From NCBI GenBank assembly GCA_002417685.1, contig DICP01000002.1, positions 5,270 through 13,338 on the forward strand: DNA of 8,069 bases, written 5' to 3'. The notes beneath the pieces are model-generated. The model was not told the DNA's origin. It made no database searches and saw only the letters and a list, made by a program, of their open reading frames with translations. Position numbers and translations under genes: made by a program. The stretch is from Candidatus Mesolinea sp. UBA5823. GTDB taxonomy: Bacteria; Chloroflexota; Anaerolineae; Anaerolineales; Anaerolineaceae. This document shows, in pieces, positions 1 through 6,240 of the stretch (the stretch's first letter is position 1; every line of letters starts with the position of its first letter).

Positions 1-777
1 AAAGACATCATCAATCAAGATGCGCTCAGGGTTGAAGTCATCCGGGCGGATTACCAGCACACCTCGAGAAGATAGCACAGTTGCGTCTTTACCTTTATCA
101 GCAACAACAACGACCTCGCGATATTTCGAAGTGGCGCTAACTGCAAGAGCTTGATTTACCTGTACACGCATGCCTTCCAAGCTTTCGAAAAAATCAAGCC
201 CATCTTCCTGTGGGTCAAATAAACCGCTTTTGCCCGCGTAGCCATTGACATCATTGGTAATCACTTGGTCAGGGATGGTGCGTCCGCCCTCCCCTAGGAC
301 GATTGGTTCCGGCAGAGGGTTGCCTTTGGAGAGGATGTTAAAATCATTCGCTTGAATCTGGGTTATCGTGAGTGAATTGCTGCCGACGCCAGCAGGATTG
401 AATTCCTTGACCACGCCACTGGCAATTAAGACTTCATCACCCACTTTGACAGTGCTAATTTGATTCGTAGCAATAAAAATACCCTCAGAGGTGCGTTCAT
501 CCAAATCTGGCTTCGGATCTTGCAGGTAAAAACCACTGCCCGTAATGCCGGTTACGATTCCGTAAACATTCGTCACCGTTTGCCCTTCTAAAGGCGAGCG
601 ATGCTGTGCGCCTTGAATCCGGCTAATAGGTGTTCGTTGGGTTGTTTTTGTCTTGGTTTCTTGCGCTTGCAGTTCAGTTTCAGTTTGATTAGGAGCTTGG
701 GTATAAACAAAATTACATGCAGCCAAAGTAAAAATTAGGCAACAAGCTAAAAACAAAGGCAAACGATGCAGTTTCAT
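1..777 (-). CDS. ExeM/NucH-type extracellular nuclease lipoprotein, N-terminal part (runs off left edge)
   Basis: An open reading frame of 259 codons starts with ATG at 777 and stays open to base 1, so only the N-terminal part is visible. Residues 1-21 form a lipoprotein signal peptide: a short basic start, a hydrophobic stretch and the lipobox LAAC, with Cys21 as the expected lipidation site. A polar, Gln/Thr-rich linker follows (about 22-48). Residues 50-145 resemble the OB-like domain that precedes the endonuclease/exonuclease/phosphatase domain in ExeM/NucH extracellular nucleases: ISRIQG, SPLEGQTV, GIVTGI, GFYLQDP and TSEGIFI. The later segments LGEGGRTIPD (161-170) and DGLDFFESLEGMRVQV (192-207) are also typical of that family. 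The catalytic metal-binding domain would lie beyond the window and cannot be confirmed. The expected role is degradation of extracellular DNA by a membrane-anchored enzyme outside the cell. A weak AGGA (788-791, complement) lies 10 nt before the ATG. The gene is divergent from the phosphatase. Confidence 0.8.
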   Translation of the reverse strand, partial: MKLHRLPLFLACCLIFTLAACNFVYTQAPNQTETELQAQETKTKTTQRTPISRIQGAQHRSPLEGQTVTNVYGIVTGITGSGFYLQDPKPDLDERTSEGIFIATNQISTVKVGDEVLIASGVVKEFNPAGVGSNSLTITQIQANDFNILSKGNPLPEPIVLGEGGRTIPDQVITNDVNGYAGKSGLFDPQEDGLDFFESLEGMRVQVNQALAVSATSKYREVVVVADKGKDATVLSSRGVLVIRPDDFNPERILIDDVF

Positions 778-848
778 GGTGAAAAAATCCTGACAATTGT
801 ACCTGTTTTAATTCAGCTGCAATGGCTTTAATGCATTAAAATAACATT
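778..848. promoter_or_regulatory. Divergent promoter region between the nuclease lipoprotein and the phosphatase-led operon
   Basis: This AT-rich 71-bp gap separates two divergent starts, so it should hold both promoters. On the plus strand TAAAAT (837-842) could be a -10 box; no good -35 is visible at the usual distance. On the minus strand TACAAT (complement of 796-801) is a good -10 match, with only a poor -35 (ATTGCA/TTGCAG-like) upstream. A perfect palindrome at 827-840 overlaps the plus-strand -10. The promoter elements are read by eye and are tentative. Confidence 0.45.
827..840. repeat. Perfect 14-bp palindrome, possible operator
   Basis: TTTAATGCATTAAA reads the same on both strands, with no mismatch and no central spacer. 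It overlaps the candidate -10 box (837-842) of the plus-strand operon and ends 8 nt before the phosphatase start codon. It could bind a dimeric regulator acting on either divergent gene. An AT-rich palindrome of this length can also arise by chance near promoters, and no regulator gene lies in the window. Confidence 0.35.
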
Positions 849-1544
849 ATGGAAATTCAAATTGCAGTTGCGAAAGTTGACCGCTTCTATTCGGGAGAGC
901 AAGGCGATCAGGTAGAAGTAATTGAACGCCCACATGGTGGCATCTCTGTTATTTTGGGCGAAGGCAAACTGAACGGCCAACGATCCAAAGAAATTTCACG
1001 AAAGGCTGTCCACCGAGTACTTTCTTTGATATTCGAGGGCATTCACGATGGAGCTGCTTCGCGGGCGGTACTTTCTGCACTTAAAGCAGAATACCGCGGC
1101 GAGGCAGAATTGAGCTTGAATATCCTTTCTTGCGATTTGGAAGCAAGCACGATCCTTCTCACCAAAAATAATTCTGTGCCTGTTTTCCTTGTACGGAATG
1201 ATCAAGATAACCTCATCAGCTATACCGAAAGCGAAGCCATTGATCCATTAAAACCCACCGTGTATCAATTCCCAATTGAAAACAACTTTACAGTCGTTAT
1301 GTTTTCGGATGGTGTCGCGAGCGCTGGCGCCGATTATGGTCAACCTTTGCAGTGGGGAGACCTCATGGAAACATTCCTTGATGAGCCTGATCTATCGGTT
1401 CAGCTGTTAGCCGATCAGCTGCTTAATCAAGCCATTGCACTCGATTTGGGAAACCCTCATGATGATATGACAGTTGTTGTAATTCGCGTTAACCGAAGGC
1501 AAGGAAAACCGATTCGCAGGATTTCAATGGTTTTACCAGTTTAA
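849..1544 (+). CDS. SpoIIE/PP2C-type serine phosphatase-like protein
   Basis: This 231-residue stand-alone phosphatase domain has no attached sensor, receiver or membrane segment and is predicted to be cytoplasmic. The family removes phosphate from Ser/Thr of partner proteins (for example anti-sigma-factor antagonists) using two metal ions held by aspartates. Visible motifs are an N-terminal region with SGEQGD (15-20), the metal-site loop GEGKLNG (37-43), the FSDG motif with Asp154 (152-155), and the C-terminal NPHDDMTVVVIRV (202-214) with Asp205/Asp206. In the first loop the usual Asp of the D-G pair is Glu38, so activity may be altered. The ATG at 849 has no Shine-Dalgarno sequence. A candidate -10 box ends 6 nt upstream, so the transcript may be leaderless. 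It is the first gene of a six-gene run, and the next gene starts 15 nt after its stop. The partner protein is unknown: no anti-sigma or STAS gene is in view. Confidence 0.8.
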   Translation: MEIQIAVAKVDRFYSGEQGDQVEVIERPHGGISVILGEGKLNGQRSKEISRKAVHRVLSLIFEGIHDGAASRAVLSALKAEYRGEAELSLNILSCDLEASTILLTKNNSVPVFLVRNDQDNLISYTESEAIDPLKPTVYQFPIENNFTVVMFSDGVASAGADYGQPLQWGDLMETFLDEPDLSVQLLADQLLNQAIALDLGNPHDDMTVVVIRVNRRQGKPIRRISMVLPV

Positions 1545-1546
1545 AA

Positions 1547-1552
1547 AAGGAG
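1547..1552 (+). promoter_or_regulatory. Strong Shine-Dalgarno for the threonine dehydrogenase-like gene
   Basis: AAGGAG lies 7 nt before the ATG at 1560, just after the phosphatase stop codon. It is the clearest ribosome binding site in the window and fixes the start of the extended SDR. Its strength contrasts with the absence of such a site before the phosphatase. Confidence 0.75.
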
Positions 1553-1559
1553 AGATTTT

Positions 1560-2609
1560 ATGCGTGAGCAGGTCATTTTAATCACTGGAGCCAATGGCGA
1601 AATTGGGCATGGGCTCATTCGATATTTAGCTGAACAAAATTGTCCGATTGTTACCCTCGATGTGAACCCTTTAGACAAAGCCTTACGTCCACTGGTTTCT
1701 AAGTGGATCGTCGGAGACGTGCTCGACCAAATCTTGCTGGGTAGGTTGGTCGTGGAGCACCAAATCCGCACGATTTACCATCTCGCTTCCATTCTTTCCA
1801 CCAAAGCTGAATATAACCCAGAGACTGCTCATCGCATTAATGTGGAAGGCACACTCAACTTGTTACGCTTAGCTGTGGAGCAATCCCAATGGCAAGGGCA
1901 ATCGGTCAAGTTTATTTACCCCAGCTCGATTGCGGTCTACGGCATGCCCTCACTCGAAGAAAAACGACGCATTGGTAAGGTTAAAGAAGGCGAATACACC
2001 TTCCCCACGACCATGTACGGCTGCAATAAACTTTACTGCGAAAGCTTAGGGCGCTATTACTCCAAGCATTACCGCCAGTTGGCAGCTGACGCCAGCACCG
2101 AACCAACCGTGGACTTCCGCTGCCTGCGCTTTCCGGGCTTGATCAGCGCCGAGACCATCCCCACAGGCGGGACGAGCGACTATGGACCCGAGATGCTGCA
2201 CGCTGCGGCACAAGGCATTCCCTATAGCTGTTTTGTGCGTCCGGATACGACCTTGCCGTTCATGGTGATGCCTGATGCCATCAAAGCGTTGGTAAAGCTT
2301 GAAGAAGCTGATGTGAGTAAGATCTCCCAGCAGGTGTATAACGTGACCAGTTTCAGCCTCAGCGCCCAGGAAATCTATGAGATTGTGATGCAAGCTTTTC
2401 CGCAGGCTCAGATTACATTTGAGCCTGACCCCCGCCGTCAAAAAATTGTGGATACCTGGCCTGAGGATGTAGACGATAGCGCTGCCCGTGCGGACTGGGG
2501 TTGGCAGCCAGATTATGACCTGGAGCATGCATTTCAAGGCTTCCTCATCCCTAAGATTAGGGAGCGCTACGCACATAAACCGGAAACAATTGATATCGCT
2601 AAGTCTTGA
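1560..2609 (+). CDS. NAD-dependent epimerase/dehydratase family protein, L-threonine 3-dehydrogenase-like
   Basis: This 349-residue extended SDR has the dinucleotide motif GANGEIG (10-16). An acidic Asp34 at the end of the second strand points to NAD rather than NADP. The catalytic set is Ser122/Ser123 with Tyr153-x3-Lys157 (MYGCNK). Beyond the fold, the C-terminal half matches SDR-type L-threonine 3-dehydrogenases: the CLRFPGLIS block (188-196), GGTSDYG (203-209), the CFV...TLPFMVMPDAI block (224-241), PDPRRQKIVDTWP (289-301) and DDSAARADWGW (305-315). That enzyme oxidises L-threonine to 2-amino-3-oxobutyrate, which a CoA ligase (Kbl) converts to glycine and acetyl-CoA. No kbl gene is in the window, so a related 2-amino-3-hydroxy substrate is possible. 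The length is slightly above the usual 310-320 residues, the extra part being a C-terminal tail. The start is fixed by AAGGAG upstream. It is predicted to be cytoplasmic and probably co-transcribed with its neighbours. Confidence 0.82.
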   Translation: MREQVILITGANGEIGHGLIRYLAEQNCPIVTLDVNPLDKALRPLVSKWIVGDVLDQILLGRLVVEHQIRTIYHLASILSTKAEYNPETAHRINVEGTLNLLRLAVEQSQWQGQSVKFIYPSSIAVYGMPSLEEKRRIGKVKEGEYTFPTTMYGCNKLYCESLGRYYSKHYRQLAADASTEPTVDFRCLRFPGLISAETIPTGGTSDYGPEMLHAAAQGIPYSCFVRPDTTLPFMVMPDAIKALVKLEEADVSKISQQVYNVTSFSLSAQEIYEIVMQAFPQAQITFEPDPRRQKIVDTWPEDVDDSAARADWGWQPDYDLEHAFQGFLIPKIRERYAHKPETIDIAKS

Positions 2610-2650
2610 TGTACCTATGCAGGATATGCCTGCGATTAACGTGAGGAAAA

Positions 2651-2875
2651 ATGCCAATTTATGAATATCTCTGTAAAGATTGTGGAAATCGATTTGAGCA
2701 GATTAAACCGATGAGTACTGCCGATGAAAAAACCAGCTGCCCCAAATGTGCCAGCTTAGAAGTGCGGCGCCTGATCTCCGTTGTAAATGCATTCAGCGGT
2801 GGAAAGACCGTCGCAGGTTCTTCGGGATCCTGTTCCAGCTGCAGCAGTTCTAATTGTAGCACCTGTGGAATGTGA
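2651..2875 (+). CDS. FmdB-family zinc ribbon protein
   Basis: This small 74-residue protein opens with the FmdB signature MPIYEYLCKDCGNRFEQ. Two CxxC knuckles, Cys8/Cys11 and Cys30/Cys33, should bind one zinc ion. The remainder is a flexible Gly/Ser-rich tail ending in two further CxxC pairs (Cys61/Cys64 and Cys69/Cys72). FmdB-type proteins are annotated as putative regulators after the formamidase cluster member of Methylophilus, but their biochemical role is generally unknown. No formamidase or amidase is nearby, so that name should not be taken as function. A GAGG sequence (2643-2646) precedes the ATG. The stop codon TGA overlaps a possible GTG start of the next gene, which suggests translational coupling. 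Confidence 0.85.
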   Translation: MPIYEYLCKDCGNRFEQIKPMSTADEKTSCPKCASLEVRRLISVVNAFSGGKTVAGSSGSCSSCSSSNCSTCGM

Positions 2876-2877
2876 GC

Positions 2878-3735
2878 ATGAAAGAAATTAATGCTAAGCT
2901 GGTCCTTATCACCGGTGGCTCAAGCGGCATCGGCTTAGCCCTCGCCCAGCAGCTGTTTGCCCAGGGCGCTTCTGTCGTGATCCTGGCGCGCGACCAGCAG
3001 CGATTGGATGCAGCAGTAGCTAAGATCGAACAGCAACGCCTTGACCCAGCCCAAAAGCTCGGCGCGCTTTCAGCGGACGTCACCGATGAACCTGCACTGC
3101 GTCAAGCTCTCGCCCAGCTCACAAACGATTACGGTTTGCCGGACCTCATTATCAACTGCGCCGGCGTCGCCCGCCCTGGTTACGCCGAAACCTTAGAGCC
3201 GCATATTTTCCATTGGACCATGGACATCAATTACTTTGGAACGGTTAACGTCTGCCAAATCCTATTGCCGGACCTGATTGCGCGTGGCAGTGGACATATT
3301 GTAAATTTTTCTTCCTTAGCTGGCGTTATTGGTGTTTTTGGCTATACCGCTTATTCCGGTTCTAAGTTTGCCGTGCGCGGCTATTCTGAAGCTTTGCGCA
3401 GTGAGATGAAGCCTAAAGGCATCTTGGTCTCGGTTGTCTATCCGCCGGATACGGACACTCCCCAATTAGCCTGGGAAGATCAATTTAAACCTTTTGAAAC
3501 GCGCGTCATCGCCGGCTCTGATCATCCTCTACCAGCTGATAAGGTTGCTGCCGACGTCATCAAAGCGATCCGTAGGAACAAGATTAACATCATCCCTGGA
3601 GGAGAGGCAAAATTGCTTTTCTTTGCGGCAACGCGCTTAGGCGGCGGAATCTTTCCCATCATGGATATGCTCGTTCGTGGGGCTATGAAGAAAAAAGCGG
3701 CACACGAAAACCAAAAGAAAGTCACGGACGAATAG
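2878..3735 (+). CDS. Classical SDR oxidoreductase, 3-ketodihydrosphingosine reductase-like
   Basis: This protein has 285 residues from the ATG at 2878. An in-frame GTG at 2872 would add two residues, but GGAA at 2867-2870 is spaced correctly (7 nt) only for the ATG. Positions below count from the ATG. The Rossmann motif is TGGSSGIG (12-19). Arg38 after the second strand favours NADPH. NCAG lies at 93-96, and the catalytic set is Asn118, Ser146, Tyr159 and Lys163 (YSGSK). The segment PPDTDTP (189-195), followed by a Trp/Glu-rich stretch and KPFE, is characteristic of the 3-ketodihydrosphingosine reductase (KDSR/TSC10) group, which reduces 3-ketosphinganine to sphinganine. A hydrophobic C-terminal stretch (about 246-266) then a Lys-rich tail could attach it to the membrane surface, as fits a lipid substrate. 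No serine palmitoyltransferase is in the window, so the substrate is inferred. A general 3-oxoacyl reductase is the alternative. Confidence 0.78.
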   Translation: MKEINAKLVLITGGSSGIGLALAQQLFAQGASVVILARDQQRLDAAVAKIEQQRLDPAQKLGALSADVTDEPALRQALAQLTNDYGLPDLIINCAGVARPGYAETLEPHIFHWTMDINYFGTVNVCQILLPDLIARGSGHIVNFSSLAGVIGVFGYTAYSGSKFAVRGYSEALRSEMKPKGILVSVVYPPDTDTPQLAWEDQFKPFETRVIAGSDHPLPADKVAADVIKAIRRNKINIIPGGEAKLLFFAATRLGGGIFPIMDMLVRGAMKKKAAHENQKKVTDE

Positions 3736-3749
3736 CGATAACCCAAAAG

Positions 3750-6239
3750 ATGGATATTGATGACCTCCTGCTCGCCTGGCAAAAAGACGAGGAATTTACC
3801 CGCAACACAACTTGTTGGAATATTGCGCCAACCAAGGCTGCTGATTTTGCGCCTTTCCCGCCTGGATTACCTTCAGAACTTGAGCAGAACTTACGAGCTC
3901 AAGGCATCAATGCGCTGTATAGTCACCAGGCTGAAGCTTATCGCCTGATCGAAAGCGGGCAGCACATTGTCATTGCCACCGGCACTGCCAGCGGCAAGAC
4001 GCTTTGCTATAACCTGCCAGTCTTGCAAGCCTTGCTGGCAGACCCATCCGCACGGGCGTTATATCTCTTCCCCACCAAAGCGCTGGCTCAGGACCAGCTC
4101 AAGAACTTGAGGGCTTTGGATCCTACAGTAAAAGCTGCCATTTACGATGGCGATACGCCAACCCAGCAGCGCCCCGAAATCCGTAAAAATGCGGCTGTGC
4201 TCATCACCAATCCGGACATGCTGCACCAGGGTATTTTGCCGCATCACACGCTCTGGCATCAGTTCTTCCGTGGGCTGCGCTATGTGGTCATTGATGAAAT
4301 GCACAGCTACCGAGGGGTTTTTGGCTCACACGTAGCCAATGTTATCCGCCGGCTCAAGCGCATCGCTGCTTTTTACCACGCTTACCCACAATTTATCCTG
4401 ACTTCCGCCACCATCGGCAACCCAGTCGAATTAGCCACAAAGCTCATCGAAAGCCCTGTTGCCCTCATTGATCAGGACGGGTCTCCACACGGCAAGCGTC
4501 ACTTCCTAATTTACAACCCGCCCCTCTATGATGAGCACTTGGGCTTACGCACAAGCAGCATTCAAACCGGCATCCACTTTGCCCGGCGTATGATGGTAGA
4601 TGGCCACCAGACGCTCATCTTCGCACGCACGCGCCGCACGGTGGAAATGATCCTGACTTATCTTTATGATACGATGCCTACAGAATGGCGCGCAAAGATC
4701 CGCGGTTATCGCAGCGGCTACCTTAAAAATGACCGCCGGGAAATTGAAACCGGCTTCAAGACGGGTAGCATTAGGACCGTCGTGGCGACCTCAGCGCTGG
4801 AACTTGGCATCGATATTGGCGATCTCGAGTCCGTGATCATGGTGGGTTACCCTGGCTCGATTGCCACCACACGGCAGCGGGCTGGGCGTGCCGGCCGCAA
4901 GCAGCAAGCCTCCTTAGCTATGCTGATTGCCTCTTCTGATGCGATGGATCAATATCTTGCAAATCATCCTGAATATTTGACTGAAAAATCACCCGAAAAT
5001 GCGTTGATTGACCCCAACAATGCCTCTATCTTGCTGCAGCACCTGCAATGTGCCGCTTTTGAGCTGCCTTTTAGCGATCAGGATCACTATGGCAGCCTGC
5101 CCGAAGATTTGCTGAAAGCTTACCTGGAAGTGATGGTAGAGGCAGGCTGGCTGCACGCGCAGGATGGCAAGTATTACTGGATTGCGGATCAATTTGCGGC
5201 GGGGAACGTCTCCCTGCGCAGTACAACTTCCAGCATCATATCCTTGAAGGTGGAAATTGGCGCACAATCTCAGCTCATTGGCGAGATTGACGCTGCCAGC
5301 GCTGCCTGGCTGGTGCACCCCGAAGCCATCTACTTGCATGAGGCGGAGTCTTACGAGGTCAAGAGCCTGGACCTCGAGCACGGCATCTGCAGCCTGGTGC
5401 CCGTCGATTATGACTATTACACCATTCCCGAACGCAATACGACTATCGAAGCTTTCAACCCAAGGCAGCAAGAACTCTTTTCCCGCTATAGCAAGACCTT
5501 TGGCGACCTAAACCTACGGCAAGAGGTAAGCGGCTACCGCAAAGTGCGCTGGCAGACAGGCGAAACCATTGGACATGGCGAAGTGCACCTACCGCCTAGC
5601 TTTTTGGAAACCAAAGGGTGCTGGCTGGCGCTGGAGCCTGCTTTGGTTGATACACTGCGCGCAGAAGACCTTTGGACAGCGGACGCGAACAACTATGGTC
5701 CCGGCTGGGCGGCTCTTAAGCGTCAGATTTTAATGCGCGATGGCTATCGCTGCCGCGCTTGTGGTACCAGTGGCGATGAAAGCACATTGCATGTGCATCA
5801 TATCCAACCTTTCAAGACTTTCGAAAGTTTGGAGCTGGCGAACCGGCCTTCAAACCTGGTGACGCTCTGCCCGGCTTGCCACCGCTTAGCGGAGCAAAAT
5901 GTGCGCTTGCGCAGCGGCTTAGCCGGCGCTGCTTATGCCCTTGGCAACCTGGCGCCACTAATGGTGATGTGCGACCGTGAGGATTTGGGCATGCTTTCGG
6001 AGGCGCGATCCGTTCTGGCTCATGGTCAGCCCGCAATCCTTGTTTATGACAGCATTCCAGGCGGACTGGGACTTTCGGAACACCTTTACGAGCAGCATGC
6101 GCTCTGGATCAGCCGCGCTATTGAAATGATCGCGGAATGCCCATGCCATAATGGCTGCCCGGCTTGTGTTGGCCCAATCGGTGAGGAAGGGCACGGTGGT
6201 AAAAAAGAAGCCTTAGCCCTGCTGGAAGGGTTGGTCTGA
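3750..6239 (+). CDS. mrfA: MrfA (YprA)-type DEAD/DEAH helicase with internal HNH domain and C-terminal MZB/DUF1998 domain
   Basis: An 829-residue superfamily 2 helicase of the MrfA/YprA (Hrq1-related) group. The first RecA domain has a Q-motif-like YSHQ (57-60), Walker A GTASGKT (78-84), LFPTKALAQDQ (106-116), Walker B DEMH (182-185) and SAT (219-221). The second has IFARTRRTVE (290-299), VVATSALELGIDIG (344-357) and QRAGRAGR (376-383). A helical and beta-rich region follows (about 400-635). The end is an MZB (DUF1998) domain: GLAGAAYALGNLAPL, MCDREDLG, YDSIPGGLGL (766-775) and the four-cysteine cluster Cys797, Cys799, Cys803 and Cys806. Between these parts, about 651-715, sits an HNH nuclease module described separately. 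In Bacillus subtilis MrfA works with the exonuclease MrfB in repair of mitomycin C damage independently of UvrABC, and the next gene here is a MrfB homologue, one base after the stop. It begins 14 nt after the SDR stop, with no strong ribosome binding site. Confidence 0.9.
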   Translation: MDIDDLLLAWQKDEEFTRNTTCWNIAPTKAADFAPFPPGLPSELEQNLRAQGINALYSHQAEAYRLIESGQHIVIATGTASGKTLCYNLPVLQALLADPSARALYLFPTKALAQDQLKNLRALDPTVKAAIYDGDTPTQQRPEIRKNAAVLITNPDMLHQGILPHHTLWHQFFRGLRYVVIDEMHSYRGVFGSHVANVIRRLKRIAAFYHAYPQFILTSATIGNPVELATKLIESPVALIDQDGSPHGKRHFLIYNPPLYDEHLGLRTSSIQTGIHFARRMMVDGHQTLIFARTRRTVEMILTYLYDTMPTEWRAKIRGYRSGYLKNDRREIETGFKTGSIRTVVATSALELGIDIGDLESVIMVGYPGSIATTRQRAGRAGRKQQASLAMLIASSDAMDQYLANHPEYLTEKSPENALIDPNNASILLQHLQCAAFELPFSDQDHYGSLPEDLLKAYLEVMVEAGWLHAQDGKYYWIADQFAAGNVSLRSTTSSIISLKVEIGAQSQLIGEIDAASAAWLVHPEAIYLHEAESYEVKSLDLEHGICSLVPVDYDYYTIPERNTTIEAFNPRQQELFSRYSKTFGDLNLRQEVSGYRKVRWQTGETIGHGEVHLPPSFLETKGCWLALEPALVDTLRAEDLWTADANNYGPGWAALKRQILMRDGYRCRACGTSGDESTLHVHHIQPFKTFESLELANRPSNLVTLCPACHRLAEQNVRLRSGLAGAAYALGNLAPLMVMCDREDLGMLSEARSVLAHGQPAILVYDSIPGGLGLSEHLYEQHALWISRAIEMIAECPCHNGCPACVGPIGEEGHGGKKEALALLEGLV
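5700..5894 (+). other. HNH nuclease domain embedded in the MrfA-type helicase
   Basis: This segment encodes about residues 651-715 of the helicase. It starts with the typical lead helix GWAALKRQILMRDGYRC. It then has a CRAC knuckle (Cys668/Cys671), the core LHVHHI (His681, His683, His684), Asn702 in SNLVTLC, and a second knuckle CPACH (Cys707, Cys710, His711). All ligands of a zinc-bound HNH fold and the catalytic His/Asn are present, so the module looks intact rather than decayed. It lies in frame just before the MZB domain, whose first conserved segment starts at about residue 722. HNH is not part of the Bacillus subtilis MrfA architecture as I know it. Confidence 0.85.
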
Positions 6240-6240
6240 G

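Noticed and set aside
2619..2633. Short inverted repeat GCAGG-ATATG-CCTGC between the SDR and the FmdB gene
   Set aside because: The stem is only 5 bp with no T run after it, so it is too weak to call a terminator; it could at most be a minor mRNA hairpin.
2046..2657. Long minus-strand open frame (about 200 codons)
   Set aside because: It lies antisense to the conserved threonine dehydrogenase-like gene, has no recognisable domain, and its composition is what a reverse-frame shadow would give.
2872..2877. GTG at 2872 as the start of the KDSR-like gene
   Set aside because: The only purine-rich site (GGAA, 2867-2870) is too close to the GTG but well spaced for the ATG at 2878. Conserved SDR sequence begins after both, so the choice changes only two residues.
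4989..5471. Minus-strand open frame of 160 codons inside the helicase gene
   Set aside because: It is antisense to well-conserved helicase sequence, with no domain and no ribosome binding context; a shadow frame.
5700..5894. HNH segment as an intein or a free-standing homing endonuclease
   Set aside because: There are no splicing motifs (no N-terminal Cys/Ser block or C-terminal HN-Cys/Ser), the segment is only about 65 residues, and it is continuous with the helicase frame, so an in-frame domain fusion is the simpler reading.
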